A stretch of 64,000 nt of DNA, from assembly GCF_029773605.1 (NCBI RefSeq), contig NZ_CP103807.1, positions 248,001-312,000 of the forward strand, in the 5' to 3' direction. A program made the position numbers and the translations under genes. Positions 57,978-64,000 of the stretch are shown here, one piece after another. Source of the stretch: Actinobacillus genomosp. 2. GTDB lineage: Bacteria > Pseudomonadota > Gammaproteobacteria > Enterobacterales > Pasteurellaceae. The notes beneath the pieces are model-generated. The model ran no database searches. It was not told the origin of the DNA and worked only from the letters and a program-made list of their open reading frames with translations. Numbering within the stretch: the stretch's first letter is position 1; each line of letters begins with the position of its first letter.

Positions 57978-58351
57978 ATTATATTTACTAAGTTTGTTAG
58001 ATTAGCTGATTGAGCAGCTAAGGCTGCAATAGTATTTGAGAGTGAAACTTGCTCTCTTAATTTAGGAGCTACTGTTTTATCTGCTCTTGCTGAGAAATTA
58101 TTGGCATAAGTAGTTGCATATGATTGAATAAGATTATTCACATCTGTGAAGTCTTGGTTTGTTACAGCGAAAGAAGAAGATGCTCCAGATAAAAGTAAAA
58201 TGGTTGATAATACTTTTGCTTTAGAGGCAATCGTTTGCTTTGATTTCACTTCTGAATTTGTAGATGATTTTACAACCCCACGAGCTAATTCTGATACTGC
58301 TACCCAGCTTTGTGTTGAATGGTTCCAAATCACTTTAAAAATATTATTCAT
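57941..58351 (-). CDS. Trimeric autotransporter adhesin, N-terminal part (before frameshift)
   Basis: 136 codons. MNNIFKVIWNHSTQSWVAVS is the extended signal peptide region found in large type V secreted proteins, followed by a hydrophobic core (VLSTILLLSGASSSFA) and the mature start. After about SANLTN the frame drifts off to a short tail. Adding one A to the AAA run near 57993 changes the tail to KLSKYNLSLANKADQS and joins it to the stalk, giving a protein of about 1,460 aa. Transcribed from a strong sigma-70 type promoter at 58426-58453. Confidence 0.85.
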   Translation of the reverse strand: MNNIFKVIWNHSTQSWVAVSELARGVVKSSTNSEVKSKQTIASKAKVLSTILLLSGASSSFAVTNQDFTDVNNLIQSYATTYANNFSARADKTVAPKLREQVSLSNTIAALAAQSANLTNLVNIICHLPIKLINLH

Positions 58352-58425
58352 AGGATATTCCTTTAGATGGAGAAAAAATATGGATATTTATATGGCTTTA
58401 TAAATTATGCTCAATAAATGAAGGC

Positions 58426-58453
58426 ATTATAAGAAGGGGGAATTAATTGTCAA
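58426..58453 (-). promoter_or_regulatory. Promoter of the adhesin gene
   Basis: On the minus strand TTGACA (58453-58448), 16 bases, TATAAT (58431-58426): both hexamers are perfect consensus. Confidence 0.8.
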
Positions 58454-58729
58454 TTAATGTGGTTTAGGGGGGGTGGTTAAATTTTAGCCAAAGTTTACAA
58501 TTTTCTTACATTATTATCTTGGAAATGTGATGAAGATCAAATTATATGATTCGTTGAAGTATAAAAAAGATACAAAAGAAGATTTATGTATATGAATTTT
58601 TACATTTTATTTTAATAACTGTTAATTATATATAAGAAGTTATTTGTAATAATTTTGAATTATATCAAATATTAGGATTGATGTTTTTTTGAATAAATGG
58701 TTTGACAGGAAAGTAAAAAAGTCTATTAT

Positions 58730-58745
58730 AGCCGTCTAGACGGAA
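58730..58745. promoter_or_regulatory. MetJ operator (two met boxes) of metK
   Basis: AGCCGTCT directly followed by AGACGGAA, tandem 8-mers matching AGACGTCT at 7 and 5 positions. They overlap the expected transcription start. Confidence 0.75.
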
Positions 58746-58858
58746 AAACGGCTAACTAGAATCCAGTACAGGCGGTTTAAATTTGTAAGATTTTTGCAAT
58801 ATTTGACCGCTTGTCTAATATATAACGTTATAAATCAATGAGTTAAAAGGTAATTAGA

Positions 58859-60010
58859 ATGGCGATTAATTTATTTACTTCAGAATCAGTATCAGAAGGA
58901 CATCCGGATAAAATTGCAGACCAAATCTCGGATGCGGTGTTAGATGAAATTTTAAAACAAGACCCGAAAGCACGTGTGGCGTGTGAAACGTATGTAAAAA
59001 CCGGTATGGCGTTAGTCGGCGGTGAAATCACCACTTCTGCATGGGTGGATATCGAAAACTTAACTCGTCAAGTGATTTGCGACATTGGCTATACTCATTC
59101 TGATATGGGCTTTGATGCGCATTCTTGTGCAGTATTAAATGCGATTGGTAAACAATCACCGGATATTAACCAAGGTGTTGACCGTGCCGATCCGTTAGAG
59201 CAAGGCGCAGGCGACCAAGGTATTATGTTCGGTTATGCAACCAATGAAACCGATGTATTAATGCCGGCACCGATTACATACGCTCATCGTTTAATGGAAC
59301 AACAAGCGAAAGTACGTAAATCTGGCAAATTAGATTGGCTGCGTCCGGATGCGAAAAGCCAATTAACTTTTGCTTACGAAAATAATAAAATCGTCGGGAT
59401 TGATGCGGTGGTACTTTCAACTCAACACGCTGAACACGTTTCACAAAAAGATTTAGTGGAAGGTGTGATGGAAGAAATCATCAAGCCGGTATTACCAAGC
59501 GAATGGTTAAGCCAAAACACCAAATACTTTATTAACCCGACTGGTCGTTTCGTGATTGGCGGCCCAATGGGTGACTGTGGTTTAACCGGCCGTAAAATTA
59601 TCGTAGATACTTACGGTGGTGCGGCTCGTCACGGTGGCGGAGCATTCTCTGGTAAAGACCCATCAAAAGTTGACCGTTCGGCAGCATACGCAGCACGTTA
59701 TGTAGCAAAAAATATCGTGGCGGCAGGTTTAGCGGATCGTTGTGAAATCCAACTTTCTTATGCAATCGGCGTAGCGGATCCGACATCAATTATGGTGGAA
59801 ACTTTTGGCACGGGTAAAGTTTCAAATGAAACATTAGTGAAATTAATCTACCAAAACTTTGATTTACGTCCATACGGCTTAATCAAAATGTTAGATTTAA
59901 TCCGTCCGATTTACCGTGAAACAGCAGCTTACGGTCACTTCGGTCGTGAACACTTCCCATGGGAACAAACAGATAAAGCGGAAGCATTACGTGCTGGTGC
60001 AGGTTTATAA
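58859..60010 (+). CDS. metK: S-adenosylmethionine synthetase MetK
   Basis: Makes S-adenosylmethionine from methionine and ATP. The 383-aa protein starts [20 protein letters not shown], with the first signature [11 protein letters not shown] and the second [19 protein letters not shown] in the middle. It supplies the methyl donor used by enzymes such as RlmC and QueE in this window. Control by MetJ is suggested by the operator upstream. It ends at an uptake-sequence terminator. Confidence 0.97.
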   Translation: MAINLFTSESVSEGHPDKIADQISDAVLDEILKQDPKARVACETYVKTGMALVGGEITTSAWVDIENLTRQVICDIGYTHSDMGFDAHSCAVLNAIGKQSPDINQGVDRADPLEQGAGDQGIMFGYATNETDVLMPAPITYAHRLMEQQAKVRKSGKLDWLRPDAKSQLTFAYENNKIVGIDAVVLSTQHAEHVSQKDLVEGVMEEIIKPVLPSEWLSQNTKYFINPTGRFVIGGPMGDCGLTGRKIIVDTYGGAARHGGGAFSGKDPSKVDRSAAYAARYVAKNIVAAGLADRCEIQLSYAIGVADPTSIMVETFGTGKVSNETLVKLIYQNFDLRPYGLIKMLDLIRPIYRETAAYGHFGREHFPWEQTDKAEALRAGAGL

Positions 60011-60037
60011 TTAAGTTAAAATAACTTAGCCATATAG

Positions 60038-60085
60038 AGCGGTTGAATTTACAGAGAAATTTGTCAATTCAACCGCTTGTTTTTT
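60038..60085. terminator. Terminator after metK
   Basis: AGCGGTTGAATT / AATTCAACCGCT with a 16-base loop, followed by TTGTTTTTT; made of inverted uptake words. Confidence 0.85.
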
Positions 60086-60099
60086 AATTAGCTATTATT

Positions 60100-60115
60100 A
60101 CGCAAACGTTTGCCT
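60100..60115. promoter_or_regulatory. PurR box overlapping the permease promoter
   Basis: ACGCAAACGTTTGCCT. It overlaps the -35 (TTGCCT, 60110-60115) of a promoter whose -10 is TATAAT at 60133-60138 with a 17-bp spacer. Confidence 0.88.
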
Positions 60116-60167
60116 AAAAGGACGTAAAAGCGTATAATTCGCCCCAATTTTTTAGTTTGAGGCATTT

Positions 60168-61460
60168 ATGCAAAATTTACGTTATCCTGTTGATTCTAAA
60201 CCGCCTTTTGGTTTAACCCTTTTACTTGCAGCACAACATCTTTTAGCTGCACTTGGTGGAATTATTGCCGTGCCGCTTGTTATCGGAAATGTATTAAAAC
60301 TTCCAACACCGGATACCATTGTACTGGTTAATGCGGCGTTATTGGTTTCAGGGATTGTCACGATTATTCAATGCAGAGGGATTGGTCCTATCGGTTTGCG
60401 TTTACCGAGCGTAATGGGAACCAGTTTTACTTTTGTGGCGGCGGCGCTTGCAATCGGTTTTAGTGAACATGGTGTTGCCGGTATTATGGGGGCATCGTTA
60501 GTCGGTTCATTAGTGATGATTATCGGCAGCTTCTTTATGCCGTATGTACGTAAATTATTCCCACCAGTCGTGACTGGTGTAGTGGTAATGATGATCGGTC
60601 TGAGTTTAATTCCTGTCGCAGTAGACTGGTTCGCAGGCGGTCAAAAAGGTGATCCGCATTATGCAGATCCGGCAAATCTTGCGATGGCGACTTTTGTACT
60701 TGTATTGGTGGTGATCTTGGTACAATGGGGAAAAGGAATTTTCTCTGCAGCAGCGATTGTAATCGGTATGATGGTTGGTTATGTCGTGGCGTTAGCTCTT
60801 GGCTGGATTAATTTTGATGCGGTTAAAAATGCTGAAACTTTTGCCATTCCACAGCCGTTACATTTCGGATTAGCTTTTCCAATTTCAGGTATTATCGGGA
60901 TGTCGATTGCTTATTTAGTGACGATTGTTGAATCAAGCGGTAACTTTTTAGCATTAGGTAATGCAACACAAACTGAAATTACCGGTAAACATTTACGTGG
61001 TGGCGTACTGTGTGACGGTTTAGGTTCTGCGTTTGCAGCAATTATGTCAACGACACCGTTCTCATCATTTGCACAAAATATAGGCGTTATTTCGTTGACC
61101 GGTGTGGCAAGCCGTTATGTGGTGACTGTGATGGGGGTACTGCTAGTTTTAGCCGGTGTATTCCCTTGGTTCGGAGCCTTAATTGTGTCAATTCCGAGTC
61201 CGGTATTAGGCGGTGCGGGTTTAATGATGTTTGCAATGATTATTGCTGCTGGTATCCAAATGTTGGATAAAGTAGAACGTTCAAAACGTAACGGCTTAAT
61301 TATTGCGATTTCAATCGGTTGTGGTTTAGCCGTGACGACGCGTCCTGAATTATTAGATAAATTACCAAGCTTCTTTAAAGAAGTATTTGGTTCGGGGATT
61401 ACGGTCGGTTCCATTTTAGCGTTAGTTTTAAATCTTATTTTACCGGAAGATAAGGAATAA
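60168..61460 (+). CDS. NCS2 family purine (xanthine/urate-type) permease
   Basis: A 430-aa transporter with about fourteen transmembrane helices. Features include LAAQHLLAALGGIIAVPLVIG, QCRGIGPIGLRLPSVMGTSF and the NCS2 substrate-binding region TIVESSGNFLALG. The RLPSVMGTSF segment is found in the xanthine/uric acid branch rather than UraA. A PurR box in its promoter supports a purine substrate. Automatic annotation may call it uraA. The exact purine cannot be told. Confidence 0.85.
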   Translation: MQNLRYPVDSKPPFGLTLLLAAQHLLAALGGIIAVPLVIGNVLKLPTPDTIVLVNAALLVSGIVTIIQCRGIGPIGLRLPSVMGTSFTFVAAALAIGFSEHGVAGIMGASLVGSLVMIIGSFFMPYVRKLFPPVVTGVVVMMIGLSLIPVAVDWFAGGQKGDPHYADPANLAMATFVLVLVVILVQWGKGIFSAAAIVIGMMVGYVVALALGWINFDAVKNAETFAIPQPLHFGLAFPISGIIGMSIAYLVTIVESSGNFLALGNATQTEITGKHLRGGVLCDGLGSAFAAIMSTTPFSSFAQNIGVISLTGVASRYVVTVMGVLLVLAGVFPWFGALIVSIPSPVLGGAGLMMFAMIIAAGIQMLDKVERSKRNGLIIAISIGCGLAVTTRPELLDKLPSFFKEVFGSGITVGSILALVLNLILPEDKE

Positions 61461-61528
61461 ATAATTAGTGCGATTGGCAAAATTTACTTGAAATTGAGTA
61501 GATGAAGCCTTATCTTACGAAAAAACTT

Positions 61529-61560
61529 AACGCCACAGTCTCAAGTGGCGTTTTATTTTA
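61529..61560 (+). terminator. Terminator after the purine permease
   Basis: AACGCCAC / GTGGCGTT with an 8-base loop, then TTATTTTA. Confidence 0.85.
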
Positions 61561-61582
61561 GATTCTCAACAAGGAAACAATT

Positions 61583-61900
61583 ATGACTTTACAAGTTACC
61601 GATGCAACTTTTGAACAAGAAGTTTTAAAATCAGATGTACCTGTATTATTAGACTTTTGGGCACCATGGTGTGGTCCTTGCCGTATGGTCGCACCAATTT
61701 TAGACGAATTATCAGAAGAGTTTGTAGGTCGTGCGAAAATCGCTAAAGTAAATGTGGATGAGAACCAACAAATCCCAGCACAATTCGGTATTCGTTCAAT
61801 CCCAACTTTAATCCTTTTCAAAAATGGTGAAGTGGTTGCAACACAAGTTGGTGCATTACCAAAATCACAATTAAGTGCATTTGTTGAACAAGCACTTTAA
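61583..61900 (+). CDS. trxA: Thioredoxin
   Basis: A 105-aa disulphide reductase of the cytoplasm. The active site is WCGPC with C30 and C33 ([15 protein letters not shown]), the cis-proline is in IRSIPTL, and a Lys follows in FKNGE. AAGGAA precedes the ATG. Single gene with its own terminator. Confidence 0.96.
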   Translation: MTLQVTDATFEQEVLKSDVPVLLDFWAPWCGPCRMVAPILDELSEEFVGRAKIAKVNVDENQQIPAQFGIRSIPTLILFKNGEVVATQVGALPKSQLSAFVEQAL

Positions 61901-61918
61901 TCTTTAATTTTCTAAATC

Positions 61919-61946
61919 GGGCGAGTTAATTCTCGCCCTTTTTATT
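61919..61946 (+). terminator. Terminator after trxA
   Basis: GGGCGAG / CTCGCCC with a 6-base loop, followed by TTTTTATTT. Confidence 0.92.
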
Positions 61947-62077
61947 TGCAAAAAAATTGTTAAAAAAGACCGCTATTTGCTATATAAAGCCTAGCAAAAT
62001 CAAGTACAAATAGGTACAATCGACAAGCTACGTTATTTTTAATAGACGTACAGAAATTTTTTATTTTGGAGAAATTT

Positions 62078-63274
62078 ATGTCGTGGAATGAATCAGGCAA
62101 CCAGCAAGATCCGTGGGGTAAACCGGGTCAAAAAAAGCCTGAGCAACAAGGGCAAGGTTCGCAACAAGAACCGAATCAACAGAATAATCGCCAAGAGCCG
62201 CCGGATTTAGAGGAGGCTTTTAGCTCGTTACTAAAAAAAATGGGTGGTGGTAAAAAAGGAAATCAATCGGGAAATTCGCAAAATTTCGGTAAACTCCTAC
62301 CGCTTACTGCCATTTTAGCCGCTATTGTTTGGGGTGCATCCGGATTTTATACCGTTCAAGAGGCGGAAAGAGGGGTTGTAACCCGTTTCGGTAAATTACA
62401 CCAAATCGTAATGCCGGGTTTAAACTGGAAGCCGACTTTTATTGATGAAGTCATTCCGGTGAATATTGAGCGTGTGTCAGAATTAAAAACTGGCGGTTCA
62501 ATGCTGACGCAAGATGAAAATATGGTTCAGGTTGAAATGACGGTTCAATACCGTGTTGAAGATCCGGCTAAATATAAATTTAGCGTACGTGATGCGGACG
62601 ATAGCTTAAAACAAGCGACAGACAGTGCATTACGTTATGTGATCGGTCATATGTCAATGGATGATATTTTAACTACCGGTCGTGCAACGGTACGTGAGAA
62701 AACTTGGCAAACTCTCCGTGATATTATTAAAACCTATGATATGGGGTTATTAGTTACGGATGTAAACTTCCAATCCGCTCGTCCGCCGGAAGAAGTAAAA
62801 GACGCATTTGATGATGCGATCAAAGCACAAGAAGACGAACAGCGTTTAATCCGTGAAGCGGAGGCTTATGCACGTGGTCGTGAACCGATTGCTCGTGGTC
62901 AGGCACAACGTATCGTTGAACAAGCAACAGCTTATAAAGATCAAATCGTGTTAGAAGCAAAAGGTGAAGTAGAACGTTTTTCTAAATTGTTACCGGAATA
63001 TAAAGCCGCACCGAAAGTTATGCGTGAGCGTTTATATATCGAAACCATGGAAAAAGTGATGAAAAACACGCCAAAAGTGATTATGGACGGTAACGGTAAT
63101 AATTTAAACGTATTGCCAATGGATAAACTGTTGGCTAAACCGGCTGTATCTGAACCGGCGAAACAAGCTACGCCGATTGTTATTCAGCAACCGCAAGTGA
63201 TGCAACAGCCTGTTCAAACTTCTGTGCCGAATACACAACAAAATGAAGAGCCGGTACGTAAGGGGAGATTTTAA
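62078..63274 (+). CDS. hflK: HflK, subunit of the FtsH-modulating complex
   Basis: With HflC it forms a large membrane cage around the protease FtsH. The ATG at 62078 follows TTGGAG (398 aa); an upstream TTG is rejected. Order of parts: a Gly/Gln/Pro-rich cytosolic N-terminus (1-70), one transmembrane helix (about 78-95), an SPFH/band-7 domain (VQEAERGVVTRFGKLHQIVMPGL in outline), then a long helical part (EDEQRLIREAEAYARGREP) and a Gln-rich tail. Two bases separate it from hflC. Confidence 0.94.
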   Translation: MSWNESGNQQDPWGKPGQKKPEQQGQGSQQEPNQQNNRQEPPDLEEAFSSLLKKMGGGKKGNQSGNSQNFGKLLPLTAILAAIVWGASGFYTVQEAERGVVTRFGKLHQIVMPGLNWKPTFIDEVIPVNIERVSELKTGGSMLTQDENMVQVEMTVQYRVEDPAKYKFSVRDADDSLKQATDSALRYVIGHMSMDDILTTGRATVREKTWQTLRDIIKTYDMGLLVTDVNFQSARPPEEVKDAFDDAIKAQEDEQRLIREAEAYARGREPIARGQAQRIVEQATAYKDQIVLEAKGEVERFSKLLPEYKAAPKVMRERLYIETMEKVMKNTPKVIMDGNGNNLNVLPMDKLLAKPAVSEPAKQATPIVIQQPQVMQQPVQTSVPNTQQNEEPVRKGRF

Positions 63275-63276
63275 AA

Positions 63277-64000
63277 ATGCGTAAATTCTTATTACCTATT
63301 TTATCTCTCATTGCTTTTGCGGTGATTTCTTGTATTACGATAGTACCAGAAGGTTATCGTGGCATTATGTTACGCTTCAACAAAGTACATCGTGATTCAG
63401 ACCAAAAAGTAGTGGTTTATGCACCAGGCTTACACTTTAAAGCACCATTTATTGATAGCTTAAAAGTATTGGATGCACGTATTCAAATTTTAGATGGTCA
63501 AGAAGATCGCTTTGTGACGGTTGAGAAAAAAGACTTATTGGTTGATTCTTACGTGAAATGGCGTATCAGTGATTTCGGGAAGTTTTATACTGCAACTGGT
63601 GGCGATACACAACGTGCTTCAGATCTTTTAAAACGTAAAGTTGGCGACCGTTTACGTTCTGAAATCGGTTCTCGAACGATTAAAGATATCGTGTCTGGTT
63701 CTCGTGGTGAATTGATGGCAGGTGCACAAAAAGCCGTAAATGACGGCGATGATGGTGCAGAGAAACTTGGTATCGAAGTGGTCGATGTACGTGTAAAACA
63801 GATCAACCTACCGAATGAGGTTTCATCTTCAATTTATCAACGTATGCGTGCGGAACGTGCTGCGGTAGCAAGCGAACACCGTTCGCAAGGTGAAGAAAAA
63901 GCAGAAATTATTCGTGCTGAAGTTGACAAGAAAGTGGTACTTATTGAAGCTCAAGCGAAGAAAACAGCCGAAACTTTACGCGGTGAAGGCGATGCACAAG
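63277..64000 (+). CDS. hflC: HflC, 3' end cut off by the window edge
   Basis: Partner of HflK. 241 codons are present, starting MRKFLLPILSLIAFAVISC, with one N-terminal transmembrane helix and an SPFH domain (IVPEGYRGIMLRFNKVHRDS onward, FVTVEKKDLLVDSYVKWRI). The heptad-like helical region (RAERAAVASEHRSQGEEKAE) begins before the edge. The frame is open at base 64000. AGGGGAG precedes the ATG. Confidence 0.95.
   Translation, partial: MRKFLLPILSLIAFAVISCITIVPEGYRGIMLRFNKVHRDSDQKVVVYAPGLHFKAPFIDSLKVLDARIQILDGQEDRFVTVEKKDLLVDSYVKWRISDFGKFYTATGGDTQRASDLLKRKVGDRLRSEIGSRTIKDIVSGSRGELMAGAQKAVNDGDDGAEKLGIEVVDVRVKQINLPNEVSSSIYQRMRAERAAVASEHRSQGEEKAEIIRAEVDKKVVLIEAQAKKTAETLRGEGDAQ

Larger units (their letters stand above)
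58352..58858. other. Divergent promoter region between the adhesin and metK
   Basis: About 500 bases without a gene. It contains the adhesin promoter (58426-58453), a run of seven G at 58467-58473 just upstream of it, a very AT-rich middle part, the metK promoter TTGACA (58702-58707) with TATTAT (58724-58729), MetJ boxes and an inverted uptake-sequence pair at about 58770-58815. Confidence 0.7.

Noticed and set aside
58352-58858. SAM riboswitch upstream of metK
   Set aside because: No conserved SAM-I type core is visible; the region instead has a sigma-70 promoter with tandem MetJ boxes, as usual in gamma-proteobacteria.

Overview
The window is a chromosomal segment of a member of the Pasteurellaceae, most likely Actinobacillus (A. 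pleuropneumoniae or a close relative). The DNA is AT-rich. Many intergenic gaps carry the ACAAGCGGT / ACCGCTTGT uptake word of the Actinobacillus/Mannheimia type, often as inverted pairs that double as terminators, and the gene content (uhpT-uhpABC, PurR boxes, trimeric autotransporter, OmpW, TrxA, HflKC) fits that family. No rRNA, tRNA or CRISPR array was recognised.

Layout. 1-9.5 kb holds housekeeping genes: eno (cut by the window edge), rlmC, nagZ, a TerC-type membrane protein, mutH and lexA (with two SOS boxes), then plsB and purT (PurR box) on the other strand. 9.6-15.3 kb is a class II microcin-type bacteriocin locus. It has three intact double-glycine-leader peptides and one frameshifted one, small membrane or lipoprotein immunity candidates, and a CvaA-like and a CvaB-like exporter pair. 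Its two promoters carry near-identical sites of the CRP-S (Sxy-dependent competence) type at identical spacing, which suggests that bacteriocin production is coupled to competence.

15,290-20,323 is a 5,034-bp Mu-like transposable element. It has TG...CA ends, MuA-type end repeats (R1/R2 22 bp apart; L1, L2, L3) and a perfect 5-bp target duplication, CCCTT. It encodes no transposase. It carries a C4-type antisense RNA with an Icd/Ash-like gene, two small unknown genes, a Mor-family activator, and a phage protease/scaffold plus major capsid protein, together with about 1.3 kb of hairpin-rich non-coding DNA next to the left end. It looks like a transposable phage satellite that would depend on a Mu-like helper. 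This is the most striking thing in the window.

20.4-31.5 kb: dnaE (split by a single-base frameshift), lptG/lptF, pepA, the queuosine precursor operon queC-queD-queE behind a preQ1-type riboswitch, and purM. 31.5-44.3 kb: a MocR regulator divergent from an EamA transporter, the hexose-phosphate uptake system uhpT-uhpABC, a DUF1294 protein, aspA with a CRP site, and an arsenic operon (arsR, arsC, a SulP permease and an ACR3 pump) with two ArsR-like operators. 44.3-64 kb: clpB with a heat-shock promoter, ompW, argE, a DUF998-like protein, two tandem APC antiporters, a homocysteine methyltransferase with an internal amber codon, a very repetitive frameshifted trimeric autotransporter, metK (MetJ boxes), a PurR-controlled purine permease, trxA, hflK and the start of hflC.

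Three indels (dnaE, autotransporter, second microcin) each change a homopolymer by one base, so sequencing error must be separated from real decay or phase variation.
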